A stretch of DNA of 64,000 bases from positions 166,607 to 230,606 of the forward strand of contig JAHEGI010000021.1 of assembly GCA_024639785.1 (NCBI GenBank), written 5' to 3'. Origin of the DNA: Cryomorphaceae bacterium (GTDB lineage Bacteria > Bacteroidota > Bacteroidia > Flavobacteriales > Schleiferiaceae). The position numbers and the translations under genes are program-made. A model generated the notes under the pieces. The model was not told the DNA's origin and did not search any database. It was given only the letters and a program-made list of their open reading frames with translations. Positions 50,901 through 58,087 of this stretch are shown here, piece after piece (within the stretch, counting starts at the first letter, position 1; every line of letters begins with the position of its first letter).

Positions 50901-52774
50901 GTGTTGGTGTTGAGGTTTTTCACCGAGAAGGCGACCGGAATGGTGTCAATCGGGAAGAATCCTTCGGAACGCAAGTGAATGGTTACGTCTTCTGTGGCTG
51001 TGTATTGGCAGAAGCCATTCTCTGGCGTGTACATGGCCAACATTTCGATATCTGCGGGATCTGGTTCGTATACCGAGATGTCATCGATAGCCATGTCGCC
51101 GGCGTCGTTAGCGGTTGTGTTGTTTTTGTTCCCCAAGAAACGAATGCGAATGATTTGGTCTAAGTAGGGATCCAAATTCACGAGGGCTTTTTGCCAAGGA
51201 TCGTTTTGGTTGGTTTGCTGTTGACCGGGGACCAGCATGACGCCGACCACCCATTTTGGGGTCGTAGAGCCGGTATCAATATCCACACGGAGGTTACCCA
51301 TGTCGTTTCCGTACTTGTGGTACCAGAACTCCAACACCGCGTGGTTCAATCCTGTGAGCTTGATACAGGGAGAAATTAAGGTGGTGTTATTGTTCGTGTT
51401 TCCTTGAGAGGCTTCTGTGTAGATATATTTTCCGCCCCCCGTGGTGTGGTCGCCTAGAGGACCGGTATTCAATGTTCCTGTTTGACCAATCCGAACGGAC
51501 CAAGCAAATCCCGTGCTGTTCGTGTTCGGTGAAACTTGCCAGTTTTTACCAGAAGGAGGGTTTCCTTGCGGGAAGGTTCCACGGTGGGCTGTGCCTGTGG
51601 CCCCTGTTCCTGATCCAGGGATCCAGTCGATGCTTGAAAAATTCTCAACCCATGGGAAGTTGGTCACGAGATAAGGGAAGCTGTTCGGGGTAGTCACACC
51701 ACAGATAGCCGGTGGGGATGGATCCAGCCAAAAGGTGTTGTTCATGGGGGTGCTACTTGTCGAAGGTACACGCACCATGTTGGGACAGGCACAGTCAAAA
51801 ATCTCGACATACCAATCCACTGAATCGCCAACCACCAAATTGCTCAGGGTGTAGAAGTATTCAGCCGAGTCCGGACATGAGGTGGAAAGCGAAGAGTTCA
51901 TTTGCACGGCATTCCAGGTTCCTCCGTTAAGTCGGTGGAATAGGACGACTGAGTCAATTCCAGATTCTAAATCTCTGGCTTTCAGGCGAATCTCTTGACT
52001 TGATTGGTAGCGTGCACCAATGGGTTCGCGGCGTGGAATCAGGTCAAATGTGTAGGTAGGAGGAATCAATTCACAAGGAGCGGCTTCCACTTTTACGTTG
52101 TCGACAAACCATCCCGCAGGATTGGCTGTACCATAGGGAGAACGGTATTCCAAGATGAATTGGATCTTACAGCTTGCATATCCCTGAGCCGTACCACTCG
52201 GCCCATCTCCAATGATGCTAGAAATGTCAAACGTCTCGCCAACCCACCAAGTTGCCGATGGTGCTACGCCCGTTCCACCCGTTGTAAGGCCACCCCAATA
52301 GGGCGATCCACTTGGATTTGCGTAAGAAAGTTCGTTGAAGTACCCGGTCGTTGGGAAACCGCCGGAACTTCCTCGGTAATGCGTCCCGGTGAGACGCGTC
52401 CACGTGGCACCATTGTCATTGGATACGCGGATATAGGCTTGTTGGCCAAAGTGAACTTTACAAATCTGGTCAAACTGAAGTCGAACGAAGATATTGCCCG
52501 TGGTTGCGAAGGCATCGGTTTCAAAAATGACCGAATCAAATGGGACCACTTTGGCGTGGTAGCTATTCGGGGCTGAAACGGCAAAAGCAGAAGTGTCATT
52601 CCAATATGGGATGGTCGTTCCAACCGTGGTGTGAAAGGATGTGACGGAGTCTGGACCGGAAGGTGGATCAAACTTCTCGTGGAAAACGATTGTGATCGGG
52701 CTGGTCTGTGACATGGCCGCCCAGGAGGCGACAAGGGCTATGGCCGTAAGAATGCGACGCAGGCGTTGTTTCAT
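47963..52774 (-). CDS. Giant secreted multi-domain MAM/choice-of-anchor-J protein with T9SS sorting domain
   Basis: This is a 1603-residue secreted protein. A signal peptide (to about SWAAMSQ) is followed by five jelly-roll modules of the MAM/choice-of-anchor type, each ending in a VDN/IDD/VDD motif (WFVDNVKVE, MAIDDISVYE, IAIDDLMIYD, WAIDDFEVY, WAVDDFCLE). Modules two and three are clear duplicates with YIYTEAS/YLYTEAS and FWYHKYG/FWYHMFG. CARDB-like Ig domains lie between. The C-terminus is a type A T9SS domain (HVSPNPLSGQ to LTRKFIVQH). It is probably a cell-surface adhesin. A TATATTTG element lies 31 bases before the ATG at 52774, chosen because it begins the signal peptide. Confidence 0.9.
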   Translation of the reverse strand: MKQRLRRILTAIALVASWAAMSQTSPITIVFHEKFDPPSGPDSVTSFHTTVGTTIPYWNDTSAFAVSAPNSYHAKVVPFDSVIFETDAFATTGNIFVRLQFDQICKVHFGQQAYIRVSNDNGATWTRLTGTHYRGSSGGFPTTGYFNELSYANPSGSPYWGGLTTGGTGVAPSATWWVGETFDISSIIGDGPSGTAQGYASCKIQFILEYRSPYGTANPAGWFVDNVKVEAAPCELIPPTYTFDLIPRREPIGARYQSSQEIRLKARDLESGIDSVVLFHRLNGGTWNAVQMNSSLSTSCPDSAEYFYTLSNLVVGDSVDWYVEIFDCACPNMVRVPSTSSTPMNNTFWLDPSPPAICGVTTPNSFPYLVTNFPWVENFSSIDWIPGSGTGATGTAHRGTFPQGNPPSGKNWQVSPNTNSTGFAWSVRIGQTGTLNTGPLGDHTTGGGKYIYTEASQGNTNNNTTLISPCIKLTGLNHAVLEFWYHKYGNDMGNLRVDIDTGSTTPKWVVGVMLVPGQQQTNQNDPWQKALVNLDPYLDQIIRIRFLGNKNNTTANDAGDMAIDDISVYEPDPADIEMLAMYTPENGFCQYTATEDVTIHLRSEGFFPIDTIPVAFSVKNLNTNTTVVSRDTIYTTLNLGDTTTHTFAPKANLSAYANYNIYVWAEAPGDPNTSNDTLGAFFIEHIAPITQFPHIQNFDGPGWNAGNGTSNNAGTMNTTDWEALPPPANADYSWHVGSALTPTFNTGPRWNRTRSGNYLYTEASYGNNGPAALFATTRCVDLSALTNPVLTFWYHMFGGDINILNVQVVPNGSNNWQTVAGAPISGAQQTNEVDDWKYKMVDLSAYAGDVVKIRILARKTGSGDLADIAIDDLMIYDQPASDVGVSFVTSPLNSVNLSNPQNVIIKVRNYGTSTKTGVPVTYQVNDLCTPSNTGTYTTTYAGSLAPGAEGTITVTTPPTYYVGDFEVKAWTTLSGDAIALNDTASKISSGATSYPISFGPVNFDNCVGDETGFFAQGGPGTLQMWEFGTPAKGSGWNSAASGTNCWVTGLTDNYQPGKTEILRIPTLTNFDTVVSAELRFKHKFDFSPTDGGVVEYFQSGNWNTLGNAAVAVGYNWYGSNYGSPSVSSLNSPGWAGSTGGQWITSSIPLNVWNFSPNPISLRFRMASAAGSSAKGWAIDDFEVYVPPQNSASPIEVDTREYIVIPGDTSHIRVRIENTGAKKLDSCLVRFQVNGGTWSNYETVVFVNKKNGNVAPLLRGQRQWYDFNQVWVNQGAGTYNICVETARPNNKQDNLSSDDVLCLPVTTLDEITIDIANGYCNDFEDPAIPAWLPLHTTNKLLNHDWEFGTPNQTGLNAAASGSKAWMTRLDSNYHHTGQSALHTPFFVLDTNKTYSMSFNHNMISELYHDGGSVDWSYDGGITWYTLGNTLTNGLWYNTVHVTSLDIVRPGWSGNTNGYTSSIIKFTVENAGKLVFRFRFGSDYTIDNQGWAVDDFCLEEAPFGTPADIVGIGVPEVEIPGFFLGHVSPNPLSGQGAFMFNSDKPVTVHYTITNSLGQILSDASVKGEEGYNRVDLDASAWAGGLYMMEVTVDGQSLTRKFIVQH

Positions 52775-52805
52775 CGTAGTGGTGTTTGGGAAAGTCCGCA
52801 TTCAC

Positions 52806-52813
52806 CAAATATA
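52806..52813 (-). promoter_or_regulatory. -7 element (TATATTTG) for the MAM-repeat gene
   Basis: This is an exact TAnnTTTG match 31 bases before the ATG at 52774 on the reverse strand. It implies a real 5' leader, unlike many other units here. Confidence 0.6.
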
Positions 52814-52835
52814 CACTTTTAACACCGTGTTTGTA

Positions 52836-53441
52836 CTAGCGTATTCTCAATCGCAGTAGGCTTTTGCCATCTAATTTGGCCTCCAATTCATCCCCGGCAG
52901 AAATGGGGCCAACCCCCGCGGGGGTGCCTGTAAAGAGTAAATCCCCCGTTTTTAGGGTGAAATATTGGCTCACATGGGCAATTAATTGCTCTAAAGGAAA
53001 GATGAAGTCAGCGGTGTTTCCCGCTTGCACTTCTTGTCCATTCTTGTGTAAACTAATGTCAAAATTTCCCGGCTCAATGGGACCTTTTATCCAGGTGCCG
53101 AGCACGGCTGAGCCATCAAATCCTTTGGACTTTTCCCAGGGTAATCCTTTGGATTTCAGTTGGTTTTGAAGATCGCGTGCGGTGAAATCCAGCCCGACCG
53201 TCATCGCGTCAACATAGGACCATGCGAATTCAGGTTCAATGAACTTGCCCACTCGTCCAATGCGAACTACCCATTCCACTTCGTGATGGATATCCTGAGA
53301 CCAGGAGGGGATCACAAAGGGCAAACGGGGTTGTAAAATGGCGGAATCAGGTTTGCAAAAAACCACGGGCTCCGTGGGGACGGCATTGCCCAGTTCAGTT
53401 GCGTGGTCCCGGTAATTCCGGCCGATGCATAGAATTTTCAT
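52836..53441 (-). CDS. Fumarylacetoacetate hydrolase-family protein
   Basis: This is a 201-residue FAH-fold enzyme. MKILCIGRNYRDHATELGN, the metal-binding HHEVEWVVRIG block, DFTARDLQNQLKSKGLPW and TGTPAGVGPISAGD are the family signatures, and the size matches the compact YcgM/FAHD1 group (acylpyruvate hydrolase or oxaloacetate decarboxylase-like). The exact substrate is not determined. The ATG at 53441 overlaps the exonuclease stop (ATGA); an upstream in-frame extension lies wholly in that gene. Confidence 0.9.
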   Translation of the reverse strand: MKILCIGRNYRDHATELGNAVPTEPVVFCKPDSAILQPRLPFVIPSWSQDIHHEVEWVVRIGRVGKFIEPEFAWSYVDAMTVGLDFTARDLQNQLKSKGLPWEKSKGFDGSAVLGTWIKGPIEPGNFDISLHKNGQEVQAGNTADFIFPLEQLIAHVSQYFTLKTGDLLFTGTPAGVGPISAGDELEAKLDGKSLLRLRIR

Positions 53442-54193
53442 CGCATTCGAAGCCGTATGGCTGTTAGAATCTTCTTGGTGTAGAGGGGGAAGTCGGCATT
53501 TTGAATCCAAGAATAATACCCCGGGTCCTTTTCTAGCACACTCGCCACGGTTTGATTCTTGTATTTGCCAAAAGAGAATTGTTCTACCCCTTCTTTGTTG
53601 AAGGTAATGAAGCCCGCAAAGTCCGCAGCTTGGTGCATATTGCTGAATTCAGCGAGGCCTTTGATGCTGTTAGGAAGATCTTCATAACGCTCCACTTGGG
53701 CGCGAAGGACGTTTAGGGTAGCCCGAACATCCGCTTCGGCATTGTGGGCGTTGACTAGCTCTTCTTGGCAATAGAATTTAAGGGCCGCAGTCAGAGTGCG
53801 CTGCTCTTTTTTGTGAAAGATGTTTTGGACATCCACCGCGTGCACTGCGCGCAAATCCATATCAACTTCGGCGCGAAGAAATTCTTCGGCAAGTAAGGGG
53901 ATGTCAAAGCGATTGGAATTATATCCAGCCACGTCACAATCCTTCATGAAGCCCGCGATTTCATGGGCTAACTCTTTGAAAGATGGGCTATTGGCTACCA
54001 TGGCATCCGTAATTCCGTGAATAGCCGTAGTGCTAGGTGGAATGGGCATGCCCGGGTGGATGCGCCAAACTTTGGTGGTTTCTGTTCCGTTAGGCTCCAC
54101 CTTGATGACGCACATTTCGACGATGCGATCTTGAACGACATTGACCCCGGTGGTTTCCAGGTCAAATACACAAAGTGGACGTTGGAGTTCCAT
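53438..54193 (-). CDS. DnaQ-like 3'-5' exonuclease
   Basis: This is a 251-residue DEDDh exonuclease resembling the epsilon subunit of DNA polymerase III. The catalytic Asp11/Glu13 are in FDLETTG, the second Asp is in AGYNSNRFDIPLL, and HNAEADVRAT carries the His/Asp pair. A C-terminal FGKYKNQTVASVLEKDPGYYSWIQNADFP segment is a DUF3820-like module often attached to exonucleases in Bacteroidota. It could proofread or act in repair. It starts with a one-base TAATG overlap with the E2 gene. Confidence 0.92.
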   Translation of the reverse strand: MELQRPLCVFDLETTGVNVVQDRIVEMCVIKVEPNGTETTKVWRIHPGMPIPPSTTAIHGITDAMVANSPSFKELAHEIAGFMKDCDVAGYNSNRFDIPLLAEEFLRAEVDMDLRAVHAVDVQNIFHKKEQRTLTAALKFYCQEELVNAHNAEADVRATLNVLRAQVERYEDLPNSIKGLAEFSNMHQAADFAGFITFNKEGVEQFSFGKYKNQTVASVLEKDPGYYSWIQNADFPLYTKKILTAIRLRMR

Positions 54194-55575
54194 TAGATCT
54201 CTCGGTTGAGATCCCACTGCTCGAGGTAATCTGCCACGCGACGGACAAACATGCCGCCCAGCGCGCCGTCGACCACGCGGTGATCGTAGGAATGCGAGAG
54301 GAACATTTTATGTCGGATGGCTATGACATCCCCTGAGGGGGTTTCGAGCACAGCTGGCATCTTGCGAATGGCACCGAGGGCCAGGATGGCTACCTGAGGC
54401 TGATTGATAATGGGTGTTCCCATCACGTTGCCAAAGGTGCCCACATTGGTTACGGTGTACGTGCCTCCTTGGATGTCATCGGGCGCCAGTTGATTGTTTC
54501 GGGCCTTGTCGGCCAATTCATTCACTGCCTTGGCCAGACCGCTCAAGCTGAAGCGATCCGCATTCTTAATTACAGGAACAATGAGGTTGCCACTGGGTAG
54601 AGCTGTAGCCATACCCAAGTTGATGGGCTTGTGTTTGACAATGGTCTTGCCGTCAATGCTCACATTGATATTGGGGAAGTCTTTGATGGCCTTCACCACT
54701 GCCTCCATGAAGATGGGGGTAAAGGTCAATTTGTCATTCTCCCGCTTTTCATAACTGCCTTTCACCTTGTTGCGCCAGAGGACCAAATTGGTCACATCTG
54801 CTTCTACAAAAGAGGTGACGTGGGGCGAAACATGCTTGCTCATGACCATGTGGTCTGAGATCAAACTACGCATGCGATCCATTTCGACTAACTCATCGCC
54901 AGGGAACACGGTGGGTTTCGGAGCGCTAAATCCGTGGCCACTTGGTGCTGGTGAACTCGCTGCGGGTGCAGGGGTAGCCGCTGCAGTCGGTGCAGGGGTA
55001 GCGGCGGGAGCTTGACTGCGTTGCTTGATGAACTGAAGTAAGTCACTCTTGGTGACCCGTCCTTCGTGGCCAGAGCCTTGGATGGTCGCAAGCTGATCTT
55101 CATGCACGCCTTCGGCTTCGGCGATACTGCGTACCAAGGGAGAGTAAAAACGTCCATCGCTTTCACGAGGGATGGCTCCTGTGCTGCTTTTTACGGCTTC
55201 GGCCGAAACGGATATGGCCGCTGCTGCCGATGCGCTGGTCATCACTTCAGGGGCGCTAGGTACTGCCGCTGCGGGGCTTACTTCCTTGTTCGTCGGGGTT
55301 TCTGCGGGTGCAGCGACAGGAGCTGCTGCTGGGGCATCGCCTTCGGTTTGAATATGTGCGATGACTTGACCAACTTGGATAACTTCATTCTCCTGAAAGA
55401 GGCACTTGATCAAAACGCCTGATACGGGAGAGGGGATATCGCTATCCACTTTATCTGTAGCAATCGTGAGGACCGATTCGTCCATCGAGATGGTTTCGCC
55501 CTCCTTCTTCAGCCATTGGGTAATGGTGGCTTCGGCGACAGATTCGCCCATTTTGGGCATGGTCAATTCAAACAT
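54193..55575 (-). CDS. 2-oxo acid dehydrogenase E2 (dihydrolipoamide acyltransferase)
   Basis: This is a 460-residue E2 core enzyme. A single lipoyl domain (1-78, lipoylated Lys42 in IATDKVDSDI) is followed by a long Ala/Pro/Thr-rich linker, an E3/E1-binding domain (about 140-180, YSPLVRSIAEAEGV to LLQFI), a second Ala/Pro linker and the catalytic domain with SHSYDHRVVDGALGG near the end. MFELTMPKMGESVAEATI is typical of branched-chain or pyruvate-type E2 in Bacteroidota. E1 and E3 are not adjacent, so the complex (branched-chain, pyruvate or 2-oxoglutarate) cannot be fixed. Confidence 0.92.
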   Translation of the reverse strand: MFELTMPKMGESVAEATITQWLKKEGETISMDESVLTIATDKVDSDIPSPVSGVLIKCLFQENEVIQVGQVIAHIQTEGDAPAAAPVAAPAETPTNKEVSPAAAVPSAPEVMTSASAAAAISVSAEAVKSSTGAIPRESDGRFYSPLVRSIAEAEGVHEDQLATIQGSGHEGRVTKSDLLQFIKQRSQAPAATPAPTAAATPAPAASSPAPSGHGFSAPKPTVFPGDELVEMDRMRSLISDHMVMSKHVSPHVTSFVEADVTNLVLWRNKVKGSYEKRENDKLTFTPIFMEAVVKAIKDFPNINVSIDGKTIVKHKPINLGMATALPSGNLIVPVIKNADRFSLSGLAKAVNELADKARNNQLAPDDIQGGTYTVTNVGTFGNVMGTPIINQPQVAILALGAIRKMPAVLETPSGDVIAIRHKMFLSHSYDHRVVDGALGGMFVRRVADYLEQWDLNREI

Positions 55576-55594
55576 AGTATCTCAGGTTGTGCGG

Positions 55595-55602
55595 CAAATT
55601 TA
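55595..55602 (-). promoter_or_regulatory. -7 element (TAAATTTG) for the E2-exonuclease-FAH unit
   Basis: This is an exact TAnnTTTG match, 19 bases before the E2 ATG and just after the stop of the glycosyltransferase behind it. Confidence 0.6.
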
Positions 55603-55604
55603 CG

Positions 55605-57419
55605 TCAAAAGCTCCCCCCGAATAGGGCGTATACGTCTAATTCAGGTCGCCAATTTTCAGCGTAGCGGAGATCGGATTCGTAGGCAATGTCGTCGGTGAA
55701 AGCGCCTGGGCCGTGTTGGAAAACAGCGGGTCGCAAGGGGGGAAGGTGTGCTCCAGGAGCGAGGTACCCAACCCAGGTCATTCGGCCCGAAAGTACCGCT
55801 GGCAGATGGGAGAGCATGCGGCGACCGCGAGTGGTCCAGAGGATGAGAGGAAAGCAACAGCATGTGAACGCCGCGATTAAAAGGTCCAAGGCGCGCTTTT
55901 GGCGGCGGACGCTCGATTGTGAAAGGGCGAGCTTGCCGGATTCCGAGGCGGTGGCGTGGGTATCGCTGCCCAAGGTCCAACTGGGATAGGACATTCGGAA
56001 TCGAACGCCGTCTGGAACCAAAGTGGAAATGGTGGCCATGGCGTCAATCATTCCATGGTAAGAATGTTCTTCAGGGTGGAAGAAGAGTGTTTTTGGGCGG
56101 AGATGCAGTACGCGAAGCGCAATGCGGTCGAGGGGCCATTTTTCGGAACCCACATGGGCTTCTGCTTGCCCATACCCACGGTAGAAGAATCCACTCCGTC
56201 CACGGGCGTGGAGGGAAGTTCTAACCAAAAAGAAGCCGACCAAATGGCCTAAAGAAAATAAGGCGACCAAGGCGCGTGAGAACCGCCAATCCATGGGTAA
56301 AAACGCATAGCTAGCCAGAAGGACACCGGATGTGATCAAGAAGGCGCTGATGACACGACGAAGCGAAGCCGACTTGCTGAAGGCCCCTAGGAAAGCCATG
56401 CTTACCGTCCAAAAGACGGCAAAGAGTGGTAAAAAGACGAGGCGGAAGCGTTCCGGATAAGCGCCGCCTTCTACATAGCGGTGGTTGCGTTCCCAGTAGG
56501 TGCTCAGGCCATCACTGAACACATAACCAAGGAGTAGTGTGAGTAGGAAGGGTAAGAGGACACGGCCCCAAGAGCGCGTGAGCGTGGCAATTCCCTTCGC
56601 ATAAATCCCCAAAGAAATGAGGACGCGGTAGGCGATTGCCTGCCCTTTAAAATGCTTGTTGGCAAAGATGGCCATGGCCTCGTGGAAGGTCTTGATGTAA
56701 TGCCAACTCTGATGTTTCGTGCTTTCGCCCTTGTAATGCAGAATTGGGCGGTCGGCCATGTAATAGTTCCGGTGGCCCGCCTGAAGCACACGGTAGGAGA
56801 GGTCGATGTCCTCGCCATACATAAAGAAGGCTTCGTCAAAGCCGCCGATCTCCTGGAGGACCGAAGCACGCATGAGCATCCAAGCCCCGCAGTGAATATC
56901 GACATAGCCCGATTCTTCGGGGGCCAAGTGGCCAGCATAGTAGGCGCCAAAGCGGGAGTGCGAAGGAAAGAGCTTCGCCAAGCCTAGGATGCGGTAGAGC
57001 GCCACGGTGGGGGTGGGCAGACCACGCTTGGATTCGGGCAAGAAATGGCCAGAGCCATCGATCATCCGGCAACCCATGGAGCCCACCTCGGGGTGTGCGC
57101 GCATAACCTCCAGCGCCCGCCGGAAATTGTCCTCCGAAACGACCGTGTCAGGATTTAAGTAGAGCACAAATTCCCCCTTTGCTTGGGCGGCGGCCAGATT
57201 GTTAGCGCGGCCAAAACCAAGGTTTTCAGGGCTCGCGATGCAGTGTACCCAAGGAAAGTGTTTCTGGATATGCGCTACGCTGCCGTCCGAAGAAGCATTG
57301 TCCACGACGAAGACCTCCACCTGCAACTCTTTGCTGGCGCGTTCTACGCTCCGAAGGCATTGGTCCACATATGCCTTGACATTGTAGTTAACGATGATGA
57401 CGCTGAGGTCCATAGTCAT
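55605..57419 (-). CDS. GT2 glycosyltransferase fused to a degenerate sugar-phosphate transferase-like tail
   Basis: This is a 604-residue protein. Residues 1-265 are a rhamnosyltransferase-like GT2 domain (LSVIIVNYN, FVVDNASSDGS, YLNPDTVV, YGEDIDLSYRV). Four or so membrane helices follow (about 285-405). After a linker the last 110 residues resemble the end of initiating undecaprenyl-phosphate sugar transferases: RRQKRALDLLIAAFTCC at the membrane re-entry, LSGRMTWVGYLAPG in place of the usual GDMSLVGPRP, and YAENWRPELDVYAL. The catalytic acidic segment and PGITG motif are not evident, so the tail may be inactive. It starts in an ATGA overlap with recR. Confidence 0.82.
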   Translation of the reverse strand: MTMDLSVIIVNYNVKAYVDQCLRSVERASKELQVEVFVVDNASSDGSVAHIQKHFPWVHCIASPENLGFGRANNLAAAQAKGEFVLYLNPDTVVSEDNFRRALEVMRAHPEVGSMGCRMIDGSGHFLPESKRGLPTPTVALYRILGLAKLFPSHSRFGAYYAGHLAPEESGYVDIHCGAWMLMRASVLQEIGGFDEAFFMYGEDIDLSYRVLQAGHRNYYMADRPILHYKGESTKHQSWHYIKTFHEAMAIFANKHFKGQAIAYRVLISLGIYAKGIATLTRSWGRVLLPFLLTLLLGYVFSDGLSTYWERNHRYVEGGAYPERFRLVFLPLFAVFWTVSMAFLGAFSKSASLRRVISAFLITSGVLLASYAFLPMDWRFSRALVALFSLGHLVGFFLVRTSLHARGRSGFFYRGYGQAEAHVGSEKWPLDRIALRVLHLRPKTLFFHPEEHSYHGMIDAMATISTLVPDGVRFRMSYPSWTLGSDTHATASESGKLALSQSSVRRQKRALDLLIAAFTCCCFPLILWTTRGRRMLSHLPAVLSGRMTWVGYLAPGAHLPPLRPAVFQHGPGAFTDDIAYESDLRYAENWRPELDVYALFGGSF

Positions 57420-58033
57420 CGGTGAAGGGTGGTTTCAAAGGGAACACGCTGTTGAAAAGAGCGACTCAAAGTCACCTCATCCGCATATTCTAAGGCATCT
57501 CCTACGGGCAAGCCTCGGGCGATGGCCGTCAAGCGAATAGGTAGATCCCCGAGTTTGCGATAAATGTAAAATGCCGTCGTATCGCCCTCCATGGTCGCAG
57601 ACAAGGCCAAAATCACTTCTTCGATGCCTTCGGATTCTACACGCTCAACCAGTTCATCAACCGTCAGGTCACTTGGCCCCATGCCATCCATGGGCGATAT
57701 CAATCCGCCGAGCACATGGTAGCGGCCTTTATGCGTCGACGTGTTTTCCAAGGCCAACACATCTCGAATGTCTTCCACGACACAGAGGGAGCGCTGGTCA
57801 CGACGTTCATCTGCACATATGGAACATTGTTCCGCATCAGCGATCGCATGGCAATCTTTGCAAAACTGTGTATTCTTTGCCAATTGTTCCATGCCCTCGG
57901 AGAGGTCCATGATGCGCTCTGGCCCCTGTTTCAATAAATGGAGGGCAAGGCGCAGGGCGGAGCGCCTTCCGATGCCTGGAAGACGACTCAATTCGTGCAC
58001 AGCACGCTCAAGCGATTTGGACGGGAGTTCCAC
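57416..58033 (-). CDS. recR: Recombination mediator protein RecR
   Basis: This is a 205-residue RecFOR pathway protein that loads RecA at gaps. An N-terminal helix-hairpin-helix (LSRLPGIGRRSALRLALHLL), a four-Cys zinc site (Cys58, 61, 70, 73) and a Toprim domain (LCVVEDIRDVLALE, YHVLGGLISPMDG) are in order. The start is GTG at 58033, supported by a TACTTTTA element 5 bases upstream. It shares a message with the glycosyltransferase gene. Confidence 0.95.
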   Translation of the reverse strand: MELPSKSLERAVHELSRLPGIGRRSALRLALHLLKQGPERIMDLSEGMEQLAKNTQFCKDCHAIADAEQCSICADERRDQRSLCVVEDIRDVLALENTSTHKGRYHVLGGLISPMDGMGPSDLTVDELVERVESEGIEEVILALSATMEGDTTAFYIYRKLGDLPIRLTAIARGLPVGDALEYADEVTLSRSFQQRVPFETTLHR

Positions 58034-58038
58034 AATGG

Positions 58039-58046
58039 TAAAAGTA
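58039..58046 (-). promoter_or_regulatory. Probable -7 element (TACTTTTA) for recR
   Basis: This matches TAnnTTTG at seven of eight positions and ends 5 bases before the GTG at 58033. It is the same octamer as in front of dapF. Confidence 0.4.
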
Positions 58047-58049
58047 CGC

Positions 58050-58057
58050 CATCTTTG
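58050..58057 (+). promoter_or_regulatory. Possible -7 element (CATCTTTG) for the symporter gene
   Basis: This matches TAnnTTTG at seven of eight positions, 30 bases before the ATG at 58088. It is separated by only three bases from the recR element on the other strand. Confidence 0.35.
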
Positions 58058-58087
58058 AAGTGATGAACTTCAAGCCTCAATAAGTCC

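Noticed and set aside
52004..52576. A 190-codon plus-strand frame inside the MAM-repeat gene
   Set aside because: It lies wholly within a well-supported coding region on the other strand.
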